From contig NZ_SCUT01000050.1 of NCBI RefSeq assembly GCF_004297265.1, positions 186,001 to 250,000 on the forward strand: a DNA stretch of 64,000 bases, given 5' to 3'. Below are positions 42,651 to 50,719 of this stretch, in pieces; positions within the stretch are counted from its first letter, which is position 1; the number at the start of each line of letters is the position of its first letter. A program made the translations under genes and the position numbers. The DNA comes from Reyranella sp. (GTDB taxonomy: Bacteria; Pseudomonadota; Alphaproteobacteria; Reyranellales; Reyranellaceae). Below the pieces are notes generated by a model. The model ran no database searches, was not told the DNA's origin, and saw only the letters and a list, made by a program, of their open reading frames with translations.

Positions 42651-44324
42651 ATGAGCTACGACCTCGTGATCAAAAACGGCACCGTGGTCGATGGCACCGG
42701 CGCCGCGCGCTACCAGGCCGATGTCGCGATCGTTGACGGCAAAGTGGCAGAGATCGGCAAGGTGACGGAAGGCGCCAGGCGCACCCTCGACGCGCACGGG
42801 CTCGTCGTCGCGCCGGGCTTCGTTGATCCGCACACGCATTACGACGCGCAGATCTGCTGGGACGGGGCGGTGACGCCCTCCTCGTGGCACGGCGTCACCT
42901 CGGTGGTGATGGGCAATTGCGGCGTCGGAATCGCGCCCTGCAGGCCCGAGACGCGCGAGATCGCGATGAAGGACCTGGTGAACGTCGAGGGCATCCCCTT
43001 CGACGTGCTGAACAAGGGCATCACCTGGGACTGGGAGACCTTCCCCGAATTCATGGACGCGGCGGCGGCGCGCAAGCCGTCGCTCAACCTCGCCTTCATC
43101 GCGCCGCTGACGCCGTTCCGCCACTACGTGATGGGCGAGGCCTCGATGGAGCGCGCGGCGACGCCGGAGGAGACGCACCAGATCGCGAAGCTGATCGGCG
43201 AGGCGATGGACGCCGGCGCGCTGGGCTTCTCCTCGACCACGCTCAACCAGCATATGGGCTTCGAGGGCAAGCCGCTCGCCTGCCGCAACGCCAGCCGCGA
43301 GGAGATGAAGGCCTACGCCAACCAGCTGAAGCAGCGCGGCCGGGGCGCCATCGAGATCGCGCTCACGCGCCAGGTCGGCGTGCTGGAACAGGACCAGTGC
43401 GAGCTGCTGGACTTCCTGCTGGAGGAGAGCGGCCGGCCGGTGACCTTCATCGCGCTGTTCGACCGCGACGACATTCCCGAGGCGGTGCGCGACACCTTGC
43501 GCCGCGCGGCGCCGATGATCGCCAAGGGCGCGCGGCCGCAGACCTCGCCGCTGCCGCTCACGCGCGAATGCAACATGGACAATCCCTTCGCCTTCGCCGC
43601 CTTTCCGGCCTGGAAGCGCGTCTTCGCCGACACCTCGAAGGCGGCGCAAAAGAAGGTCTATGCCGATCCGGCGTTCCGCAACCAGTTCAAGGCCGACCTG
43701 AAGAATCCGACCGGCTTCAGCGACTGGCGCCGGGTCGTCGTCCACGACGTGCGCAATCCGGCGCTGAAGCACCTCGAGCGCAAGTCGATCGCCGAGATCG
43801 CGCAGGAGCAGGGCAAGGACAGCGTCGACGCCTTCCTCGACACGGTGCTGGCCGACGATCTCGACACCGAGCTCACCATCTCCTCGTGGAACACGCGCGA
43901 GGACCGCATGCGCGAGCTCCTGAACAACCCCGCCATCCTGATGGCGCTGGGCGACGGCGGCGCGCATGTCGACATGCTGTGCGACGCCGGCTACCCGACC
44001 TACCTGCTGGGCACCTGGGTGCGCGAGAAGCAGGCGATCACCCTGGAGGAAGGCGTGCGCAAGCTCACCTCCGATCCCGCCGATCTCTTTGGCCTGAAGG
44101 ACCGCGGCCGCCTGCGGAAAGGCGCGCCCGCCGACATCGCGATCTTCGATCCGTCGGCGATCGGCTCCAGCAACCACGGCGAACGCCGCCACGACCTCCC
44201 CGGCGGCGCCAAGCGCATCGTCATGCCCTCCCGCGGCGTCGAATACACGGTGGTGAACGGCGCACTCACCTGGGAGCAGGGACGGCTGACGGATGCGAAG
44301 GCGGGGGTGGTGTTGCGGGGGTAA
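42651..44324 (+). CDS. Amidohydrolase / N-acyl-D-amino-acid deacylase-like protein
   Basis: A 557-residue metal-dependent amidohydrolase. YDLVIKNGTVVDGTGAARYQ is the N-terminal strand domain, PGFVDPHTHYDAQICWDG the metal motif, and GNCGVGIAPCRP, SFSSTT-like GALGFSSTTLNQ and GDGGAHVDML follow the D-aminoacylase subgroup. PSRGVEYTVVNGALTWEQG closes the composite domain. Substrate unknown. Its ribosome site is buried in a hairpin, and a 31-bp palindrome begins on the base after its TAA stop. Confidence 0.87.
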   Translation: MSYDLVIKNGTVVDGTGAARYQADVAIVDGKVAEIGKVTEGARRTLDAHGLVVAPGFVDPHTHYDAQICWDGAVTPSSWHGVTSVVMGNCGVGIAPCRPETREIAMKDLVNVEGIPFDVLNKGITWDWETFPEFMDAAAARKPSLNLAFIAPLTPFRHYVMGEASMERAATPEETHQIAKLIGEAMDAGALGFSSTTLNQHMGFEGKPLACRNASREEMKAYANQLKQRGRGAIEIALTRQVGVLEQDQCELLDFLLEESGRPVTFIALFDRDDIPEAVRDTLRRAAPMIAKGARPQTSPLPLTRECNMDNPFAFAAFPAWKRVFADTSKAAQKKVYADPAFRNQFKADLKNPTGFSDWRRVVVHDVRNPALKHLERKSIAEIAQEQGKDSVDAFLDTVLADDLDTELTISSWNTREDRMRELLNNPAILMALGDGGAHVDMLCDAGYPTYLLGTWVREKQAITLEEGVRKLTSDPADLFGLKDRGRLRKGAPADIAIFDPSAIGSSNHGERRHDLPGGAKRIVMPSRGVEYTVVNGALTWEQGRLTDAKAGVVLRG

Positions 44325-44411
44325 GCTCAATGGAGCGCGCCACTCCAGTGGCGCTCAAGTCTTGCTGTCGATGCAGTATGAGCGCCACTGGAGTGGCGCG
44401 CTCCATTGAGC
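44325..44411. repeat. Family B palindrome, copy 2 (between amidohydrolase and queE)
   Basis: Perfect 31-bp arms (44325-44355 and 44381-44411), 25-nt spacer. The inner 23 bp are identical to copy 1 at 14145-14205. The left arm starts on the base after the TAA stop of the amidohydrolase; the right arm ends 9 bp before the queE stop. Confidence 0.93.
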
Positions 44412-44420
44412 GTCTTCGCG

Positions 44421-45146
44421 CTACACCCCGCGCTCGTTGCCCCAGGCGAGCACGTGCAACTGCGGCAGCACGGTCGCGGCGAACCAGCGGTCCTGCGCCA
44501 CGCGGTCGACCAGCCAGCGGAAGCGGGCCATGAGGCCCTTCTGGTCGACGCCGTCGCGGCCGGCCTCGTTGGGCTCGCCGGGCGTGTGGTTGCCGATGGA
44601 GAGATAGACCGGCAGTGACGGGTGTCGCGCCGAGGCGGCGCGGGCGAAGGCGTAGTCGGCCTCGTCGAAGACGGCGACCTTGAGCACGGTCTGCGGTCCG
44701 CCCTGCGCGGCGGCGAGGCAGGCGTGGAAGGCGGACCAGTCGGTTTCCATGCCGGACGAGGGCGGCTTGGGCGAGAGGACGAGATGGTCGAGCGTGGCGA
44801 ACCAGGCGGCGGCGACGCTGCCCTGGGTCTCCATCGCGAAGCGATGGCCGCGCGCGTGGCCCTGCTCGATCAGGGGACCCAGCGGCTGGATCGCGGGATT
44901 GCCGCCGGAGATCGTCACCAGCACCGGTGCGCCGCCGGTCAGGTCATCGACTTTCGCGAGGATCGCCTCCGGTTCCATCGGCCGCCAGTCGTGGCGGTAT
45001 TCCGGCAGCACGGCATAGAGCGTGTCGCACCAGGTGCAGCGATAGTCGCAGCCGCCGGTGCGCACGAAGACGGTCGGCTTGCCGATCAGCGCGCCCTCGC
45101 CCTGCACCGTCGGTCCGAAGATCTCCGAGATGCGGATGGCGCTCAT
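44421..45146 (-). CDS. queE: 7-carboxy-7-deazaguanine synthase QueE
   Basis: A 241-residue radical SAM enzyme that makes the 7-deazaguanine core of queuosine. IFGPTVQGEGALIGKPTVFV is the family N terminus, and GGCDYRCTWCD gives cluster ligands Cys33, Cys37 and Cys40 in the shortened CX3CX2C spacing usual here. TISGGNPAIQ and METQGSV follow. ATG 45146 overlaps the queD stop by 4 bp. queC and the later queuosine genes are not in the window. Confidence 0.93.
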   Translation of the reverse strand: MSAIRISEIFGPTVQGEGALIGKPTVFVRTGGCDYRCTWCDTLYAVLPEYRHDWRPMEPEAILAKVDDLTGGAPVLVTISGGNPAIQPLGPLIEQGHARGHRFAMETQGSVAAAWFATLDHLVLSPKPPSSGMETDWSAFHACLAAAQGGPQTVLKVAVFDEADYAFARAASARHPSLPVYLSIGNHTPGEPNEAGRDGVDQKGLMARFRWLVDRVAQDRWFAATVLPQLHVLAWGNERGV

Positions 45147-45673
45147 GACGGCGCCAGATCGTTGATGCTGTCGTCGGCGCGCACCCACCAGCCGCCGCCA
45201 CCAAGCGCGGGCAGCACGTCGGCCGGATCGCCCGTGAGAGTCACCGCGTTGGTCGGCGTCTCCTCGACCGTGAGCTCGACGCAGTGCAGCCCGTTGCCGT
45301 CGGCCGCGAGGAAGGCGTTGAGCTTGGCCATGAAGCAGGCGGCCAGCATCTCGGTCGTCGGATCGCCGGGCGTCACCAGCAGGCGCGACAGCCGCTCCCG
45401 CTCGTGCGCGCGGAACCAGTCGATCATCGGGTCGCGCTCGCCCAACTGAAAAGCGTGGTCGACCCGGTCGTCGATGAAGCGGTGCCAGCGCGCCTTGGCG
45501 CGATCGAACGGCGCCACCATGTTGGCGTCGCCGTCGAGGCGCTGCGGCGCGACGGGCTGGATGCGGGCGATCACCTGTTCGTTGTGACCGTGGGGAATGG
45601 CGCATTTGCTGCTGGCGTCGGCGATCAGCCGGTGCGCCATGCTGTAACGCCGGGTGAAGACGAGGCTGAACAT
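45143..45673 (-). CDS. queD: 6-carboxytetrahydropterin synthase QueD
   Basis: A 176-residue PTPS-family protein. RRYSMAHRL supplies the first zinc His and IPHGHNEQV the HxH pair; VELTVEETPTNAVTL holds the catalytic Glu-Glu region, and DHAF the later His. It precedes queE with a 4-bp overlap, as expected for queuosine synthesis. Slightly longer than E. coli QueD by an insert in the middle (residues 85-110). ATG at 45673 is chosen over an upstream start with a poor leader. Confidence 0.88.
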   Translation of the reverse strand: MFSLVFTRRYSMAHRLIADASSKCAIPHGHNEQVIARIQPVAPQRLDGDANMVAPFDRAKARWHRFIDDRVDHAFQLGERDPMIDWFRAHERERLSRLLVTPGDPTTEMLAACFMAKLNAFLAADGNGLHCVELTVEETPTNAVTLTGDPADVLPALGGGGWWVRADDSINDLAPS

Positions 45674-45882
45674 CAGCCGCGCGCTCGGGCTGCGAAGTCG
45701 ATCATCGGGAACTCCTGTTTTGACCGGGTGGGTCTGCGACCGGGCCGGCACGGGGCGCCGACGGGGCCGTTCTACCCGATCCCGCGGCTGGAGGAAGCCG
45801 CCCCGGACGCGGCATGGTGGCCTCCGGAAGCCCCCTCGCCTATTCTCCGCCCGACTCAGAATCCCAGAGAAACGGAGACACC

Positions 45883-46590
45883 GTGCAGACCACGCCCCTT
45901 TCGAAAGAGCTCCACGACACCCTGTCGAAGATCACCACGGCCAGCATCACGACGATCCTGCTGAAGAAGGGGCTGCGCAATGTCTGGATGCGCGGCACGC
46001 GGCCGATCAAGCCGGGCCAGGGCCGTCTCGTGGGCCGCGCCTTCACCCTGCGCTTCGTGCCGGCCCGCGAGGATCTCGCCACGCCGGAGAGCTGGTCGTC
46101 GCCGATCTCGACCCGGGCCGCCATCGAGGCGATGCCCGAGGGCGCGATCGTGGTGGCCGACGCGATGGGCGTCACCGATGCCGGCATCTTCGGCGACATC
46201 CTGTGCGCGCGCATGGTGAAGAAGAACGTCGCCGGCCTGATCACCGACGGCGTGGTGCGCGACATCGCGGGCGTGCTGGGCACCGGCCTGCCGGTCTGGT
46301 GCCAGGGCGCCGCGGCCCCGCCCTCGGTCGCCGGCCTCACCTTCGTGAGCTGGCAGGAGCCGATCGGCTGCGGCGGCGTGGCCGTGTTCCCCAACGACGT
46401 GGTCGTGGTCGACGATGACGGCGCGGTGCTGATCCCCCAGGCACTGGTCGAGGCGGTTGCCAAGGAAGGCACCGAGCAGGAGCGGCTGGAAGGCTGGATC
46501 ATGTCCGAGGTCGAGCGCGGCGTGGCCCTGCCCGGCCTCTATCCGCCGAACGACGAAGCCAAGGCGCGCTACGCCGCCACCAAGAAATAG
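45883..46590 (+). CDS. RraA-like family protein
   Basis: A 235-residue RraA/HMG-aldolase-fold protein. RGTRPIKPGQGRLVGRAFTL opens the core, and VVADAMGVTDAGIFGDILC with KKNVAGLITDGVVRDIAG contains the ligand Asp-x-x-x-Arg motif of class II HMG/CHA aldolases and RraA. The name regulator of ribonuclease E activity applies to E. coli RraA; homologues like this may be aldolases or decarboxylases. GTG 45883 follows GGAG. Convergent with the cyclase gene, 14-bp gap and no repeat. Confidence 0.83.
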   Translation: MQTTPLSKELHDTLSKITTASITTILLKKGLRNVWMRGTRPIKPGQGRLVGRAFTLRFVPAREDLATPESWSSPISTRAAIEAMPEGAIVVADAMGVTDAGIFGDILCARMVKKNVAGLITDGVVRDIAGVLGTGLPVWCQGAAAPPSVAGLTFVSWQEPIGCGGVAVFPNDVVVVDDDGAVLIPQALVEAVAKEGTEQERLEGWIMSEVERGVALPGLYPPNDEAKARYAATKK

Positions 46591-46604
46591 GCTGTCACGC
46601 CCGG

Positions 46605-47987
46605 CTAGGCGACCCAGACGTCGATCGGCGCCTCCCGCCCGCGCAGGCTGAGCGCCGGCACGCGGCGGAAGCCGCCGGTCACGGCGCCTTGAGTGCCTTC
46701 GCCGACGCGCGATACCAGCGCGTCGCTGGCGACGATGCGGCAGCCCAGCGCGCGCGTCGCCGACTCCAGCCGGCTCGCCACGTTCACCGTGTCGCCCAGG
46801 GTCGCGAATTCCAGCCGCCTCTCGGAGCCGATATTGCCGAGGATCGCCGGCCCGAAATGAACGCCGACGGAGATTTGCAGCGGCGGCAGGCCGGCGGCCA
46901 CCAGCCCGGTATTGGCGGAGGCGACGCCCTCGACGATGTCGCGGGCAGCGGCGAGCGCGTTGGCGCAATCCGCGGGCGAGATCCGGGGCGTGCCGAAGGT
47001 CGCCATCACGCCGTCGCCCAGGTATTTGTCCAGCGTGCCGCCGTTGGCGAAGATCGCCTGCTCGATGACGGCATGGCAGCGCCGGAGAAGCTCGACCACC
47101 GTCTCCGGCGTCTCGCGCTCGGCGAGCTTGGTGAAGCCCACGATGTCGGCGAACAGCACCGCGACGTCCTGGGATCGGACCGCGCCCACGTCGCTGCTGG
47201 CGGTGGCCAGCTCGTCGACCATCGAGGGCGGGAAATAGCGCGAGAGGCTGGCGCGCTCCGCGGCCAGGTCGGCCTGGCGGATCAGCAGCGCGTTCGACCG
47301 CTGCCCGCGCAGCGCGAGGATCGCCGCCACCAGGAAGAAGATGACCATCTCCTGGGCGCGGATCGACCAGACCACGGAGTTCGGGTCGACGATACCCCGC
47401 AGGACCGGCACGTCGCCGAAGGCGGCGGCGACCCGGGCGCCCAGCTCCGGGTCGGTCGTGCCGAACAGGGCGACGCCCAGCACCGACACGAGCCAGATCA
47501 CGACGACGACGCTGCCGATCGAAAGGATGGTCCGCCACGAATAAGCGAGCGTCGCGAGCGCGAGGATGATGAAGAAATAGGGAAAGGTCTCGAAACGGAA
47601 GACCATCGCCGTCGGGAAGCGTTCGGCCACGAAGGGATTGGGAACCGTGAGCGTCACGGCCAGCAGCACGAGGTCGGCCAGGATCAGCAACAGCTCGATG
47701 CGGGAGCGGCCGACCGTGGCGAAGCGCAGCTGCGCCCAGCCGAGGGCAATGAAGACCAGCAGCAGCCCGTGGAAATAGAGCATGCTCCAATTCGCGTTCT
47801 GGAATGCGATCAGAACGCCGGTCGCTGCCAGCGCGACCGTTCGCGCCCAGGCGGCGATGCGCTGCCCTTCGAGCTTCTCCTTGCGCAGCGCCTCGAGCAG
47901 GAACGGGTTCTCGGACGAGGCACGCCATTCCGCCGCGCGCCGGACGCGCAGGCCTCGGACGAACTCGGCCAGACCGGACGACACCAT
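46605..47987 (-). CDS. Membrane adenylate/guanylate cyclase (class III)
   Basis: A 460-residue protein with about six helices between residues 50 and 230 and a C-terminal class III cyclase domain. The metal Asp lies in VAVLFADIVGFTKLAE, the second metal/ribose region is DKYLGDGVMATFG, and GDTVNVASRLESATRALG carries the transition-state Asn and Arg. It makes cAMP or cGMP. ATG 47987, with GAGGAGG upstream, is preferred to an earlier in-frame start. The membrane domain has no sensor motif I recognise. Confidence 0.88.
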   Translation of the reverse strand: MVSSGLAEFVRGLRVRRAAEWRASSENPFLLEALRKEKLEGQRIAAWARTVALAATGVLIAFQNANWSMLYFHGLLLVFIALGWAQLRFATVGRSRIELLLILADLVLLAVTLTVPNPFVAERFPTAMVFRFETFPYFFIILALATLAYSWRTILSIGSVVVVIWLVSVLGVALFGTTDPELGARVAAAFGDVPVLRGIVDPNSVVWSIRAQEMVIFFLVAAILALRGQRSNALLIRQADLAAERASLSRYFPPSMVDELATASSDVGAVRSQDVAVLFADIVGFTKLAERETPETVVELLRRCHAVIEQAIFANGGTLDKYLGDGVMATFGTPRISPADCANALAAARDIVEGVASANTGLVAAGLPPLQISVGVHFGPAILGNIGSERRLEFATLGDTVNVASRLESATRALGCRIVASDALVSRVGEGTQGAVTGGFRRVPALSLRGREAPIDVWVA

Positions 47988-48154
47988 CACGTCCTCCTCG
48001 TGAACGCCATCAGGACACAGCATGGCGGGTGATCCACGGCCGGTACAGCGCGACCGGGACGACGGACGTCGCCATATACGATACGCTTGGGCGCAGGGAG
48101 AGAGTCTATGACGGACGGGCGGGATCGCGCGAACACCAGCGGAGCAGGCGGCAC

Positions 48155-48721
48155 ATGAAGGTGCTGCGCATGCTGGCCTTCGCCGTCGCGGGCGCGCTGC
48201 TGTCGGCGGTGGCCTGGTCGCAGGCCGGGCGCCAGCCGGTCGACTGGGCGAATGTCTCGCTCGAATCGATCGGCGGCGGTCCGCTGCCGACCGGAGACTA
48301 TGCCGGCAAGGTCGTGCTGCTGGTCAACACGGCCTCCCTGTGCGGCTTCACCGGCCAGTACAAGGGGCTGGAGGCGCTGTGGCGGCGCTACAAGGACAAG
48401 GGTCTCGTGGTGCTGGGCGTGCCGTCGAACGATTTCGGCGGCCAGGAGCCCGGCAGCAAGGAGGAGATCAAGCGCTTCTGCGAGGCGAGCTTCGACGTCA
48501 CCTTTCCGCTGGCCGACAAGCAGATCGTGACCGGCGCCAACGCCCATCCGCTCTATCGCTGGGCCGCGGCGCAGACCGGCACGATCGGCACGCCGAGCTG
48601 GAACTTCCACAAGATCCTGATCGGCCGCGACGGACGGGTCATCGACTGGTTCACCGCCGTGAGCGGCACGGGTTCGAAACTCGAACGCGCGATCGAGGCG
48701 GCGCTGGCGGCGAAGGGCTGA
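48155..48721 (+). CDS. Glutathione peroxidase (periplasmic)
   Basis: A 188-residue peroxidase with a signal peptide (LRMLAFAVAGALLSAVAW). The catalytic triad is Cys63 in NTASLCGFTGQY, Gln in NDFGGQEPGS and Trp in SWNFHK. It is Cys-type, not Sec-type. CASSLC-type resolving residues, as in thioredoxin-dependent GPx, are not clear. It is flanked downstream by a double family A repeat. Probable role: removing lipid or hydrogen peroxides in the envelope. Confidence 0.9.
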   Translation: MKVLRMLAFAVAGALLSAVAWSQAGRQPVDWANVSLESIGGGPLPTGDYAGKVVLLVNTASLCGFTGQYKGLEALWRRYKDKGLVVLGVPSNDFGGQEPGSKEEIKRFCEASFDVTFPLADKQIVTGANAHPLYRWAAAQTGTIGTPSWNFHKILIGRDGRVIDWFTAVSGTGSKLERAIEAALAAKG

Positions 48722-48728
48722 TAACCTT

Positions 48729-48824
48729 CCTCCCCATTCAAATGGGGAGGTGGCCCGCAGGGCCGGAGGGGTCATGACCCCATCGCCCCGTATGACGGGG
48801 CACTTCCCCATTTGAATGGGGAAG
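48729..48824. repeat. Family A repeat pair, locus 5 (subtypes 1 and 2 fused)
   Basis: The only locus between tandem rather than convergent genes. A subtype 1 unit (hairpin GGCCC/GGGCC) abuts a subtype 2 unit (GCCCCGT/ACGGGGC), sharing the palindrome GGGGTCATGACCCC at the join. Confidence 0.94.
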
Positions 48825-48916
48825 CAGGCGCTGTCCGCAGAGCGGGCGGCAGGGTTTGGCCTCGAATGAACCGCCGCGCTATCGTCGGTGCCTGAAAAAA
48901 TAATGGAGACGTCCTG

Positions 48917-50080
48917 ATGGCGATGGCCGAAGCCGCTGCCCCTCTCACTGCCGATGACCATGCAAAGGTGATGGCCGAGTACAGTCGTGCCGGCGAAGAG
49001 CGCGCGCGGGCGCTGGGCAATCGCGGGCCGATCCGGCTCGATGCCAACGGCAGGCTGGCGCAGGACATTCTCGACGCCTACTGGACGCACGGCTTCTATG
49101 TCTTCGAGGGCGTGGCCGGGCCGGAGGAGCTGGCCGAGCTGCGCGCCGACGTCGATGCGATCCTCGAGCGCGCGCCGGTCGAGCCGGGCGCGACCATCGA
49201 TCGCCACGGCCGCCCGGCCTTCGGCGAGGGCGTGCTGAAGCCGCCCTATCGCTGGGCCAAGCCCTTGAGCGACCCGCTCGGCGGCACGACCAAGAACAAC
49301 GGCCGCCATCCCGTGGCGATGAGCCAGCCGACCCTGGCCGCCGACGCACCGGCCTGGACCGTCGAGCTGCTCGACGGCAACCTCTACCTGATGAACGCGG
49401 CGTTCCGGCTCTACGGCCATCCCGGCCTGCTGGCCGCCGCCGAGGCGATCCTGGGCGACGACTTCGTGCCCTACAACGAGGTGACCTTCATCAAGGAAGC
49501 CGGCCTCGGCCCGTCGGTCGCCTGGCACCAGGACGGCACGACCCATTGGGACGCCGCCGACTGGGACATGGGCGCCCACGGCTTCAACTTCATGACCCAG
49601 CTCTATCCCAGCACGGCGGGCAACTGCGTGTGGGTGCTGCCGGGCAGCCACCGCCACGGCAAGGCCGACATCCTCAAGCTGGTCGCCGAGAGCGGCTCCG
49701 ACCGGATCGCGGGCGCGGTGCCGATGCTGGCCGGCGCCGGCGACACGATCGTCACCAACCGGCAGCTGCTGCACGGCTCCTTCGCCAATTCCTCGCCCGA
49801 CCGCCGGGTCACGCTCAACGCCGGCTTCTTTCCGCGCAAGCGCGTGCTGAACGTCACGACCAAGCGCCTGACCGGCGAGACCGTGACCTACGACGCCGAG
49901 CGCATCGACAAGCGGCTGCGCATCCTGCTGCTGGCGATCGACGCGCGCCGCCAGCGCTTCCCGCAGGAGAAGAGCTACGTCTATCGCCCGCTCGCCGAAC
50001 AACAGGAAGCCAATCGCTGGAGCGAGGCGATGCGCGAGACGGTGCTGAAGAACTACAATCAGCTCGACATGTTCATCTGA
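48917..50080 (+). CDS. Phytanoyl-CoA dioxygenase (PhyH) family protein
   Basis: A 387-residue Fe(II)/2-oxoglutarate dioxygenase. VAWHQDGTTHW carries the HxD iron ligands, LLHGSFANSSPDRRVTLNAG the distal His and the 2OG-binding Arg. PhyH family members hydroxylate diverse small molecules. The start at ATG 48917 is well spaced from GGAGACG. The next gene starts 4 bp after its stop. The substrate is unknown. Confidence 0.87.
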   Translation: MAMAEAAAPLTADDHAKVMAEYSRAGEERARALGNRGPIRLDANGRLAQDILDAYWTHGFYVFEGVAGPEELAELRADVDAILERAPVEPGATIDRHGRPAFGEGVLKPPYRWAKPLSDPLGGTTKNNGRHPVAMSQPTLAADAPAWTVELLDGNLYLMNAAFRLYGHPGLLAAAEAILGDDFVPYNEVTFIKEAGLGPSVAWHQDGTTHWDAADWDMGAHGFNFMTQLYPSTAGNCVWVLPGSHRHGKADILKLVAESGSDRIAGAVPMLAGAGDTIVTNRQLLHGSFANSSPDRRVTLNAGFFPRKRVLNVTTKRLTGETVTYDAERIDKRLRILLLAIDARRQRFPQEKSYVYRPLAEQQEANRWSEAMRETVLKNYNQLDMFI

Positions 50081-50084
50081 CGGG

Positions 50085-50531
50085 ATGCGGTTCGGACTCT
50101 GCCTGCTGCTCCTGATCGCCGCCCTGCCGGCCCAGGCGCAGACGCAGGACCCCGAACCGCTCCTGAACGACGACGACATCGCCGCCTATTGCCTCGGCGT
50201 GAACGGCCAGCTCGCCGAGCGCTTCCGCCAGATGCAGCTCTGGGGCTGCGGCAAGGCGGCGGCGATGCAATGGTGCCGCGACGCCAAGGCCTCGGCGCCC
50301 GAGGCGATGCGCGCGCGCGAGCGGCTGGTCATCCGCTTCGCCAACGTGCTGACCCGCAAGGGCCTGCTGGACGTCGAGCGCCCGGCTGAGTCCCGCGCCC
50401 GCCTGACCAGGATCGTGTCCGACGGCACCACCGACGCCCGCGCCTGCTTCAACCCCAAGGGCGACCGCGACGAAGCCGCCTGCGAGCGGCTGCAGCGTTG
50501 CGAGGAAGCCGAGCAGCGTGTGGGGCAGTAG
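50085..50531 (+). CDS. Secreted hypothetical protein
   Basis: A 148-residue protein with a clear signal peptide (RFGLCLLLLIAALPAQAQ, cleavage after AQA). The mature part is helical and charged, with five Cys (YCLGVN, WGCGK, WCRDAK, ARACF, ACERL region), suggesting disulfides. No family recognised. It starts 4 bp after the PhyH stop and is probably cotranscribed. Followed by a large family D inverted repeat. Confidence 0.65.
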   Translation: MRFGLCLLLLIAALPAQAQTQDPEPLLNDDDIAAYCLGVNGQLAERFRQMQLWGCGKAAAMQWCRDAKASAPEAMRARERLVIRFANVLTRKGLLDVERPAESRARLTRIVSDGTTDARACFNPKGDRDEAACERLQRCEEAEQRVGQ

Positions 50532-50557
50532 AGTTTGAACGCCACCCGCGCCCCCAC

Positions 50558-50688
50558 CCCGTCATCCTGAGCGAAGTGAGCGAAGCGAACGCAGTCGAAG
50601 GATCTCTTTTCCGACGCACGGTGTGTCGAGGCGAAAAGAGATCCTTCGACTGCGTCGCCCTTCGGGCGACTTCGCTCAGGATGACGGG
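50558..50688. repeat. Family D large inverted repeat upstream of ggt
   Basis: Two nested perfect stems: 20 bp (50558-50577 with 50669-50688, starting CCCGTCATCCTGAGCG) and 21 bp (50591-50611 with 50633-50653, starting GCAGTCGAAGGATC). A small palindrome CGACGCAC/GTGTGTCG lies in the loop and GTCGCCC-TTC-GGGCGAC on one flank. It lies between tandem genes, 32 bp before the ggt start. Confidence 0.9.
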
Positions 50689-50719
50689 TATAAACGCGCG
50701 ACATTCAGCGAGGATACGG

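Noticed and set aside
47987..50179. 730-residue minus-strand open frame
   Set aside because: Antisense to glutathione peroxidase and the PhyH gene and it crosses family A repeats; no protein-like motifs.
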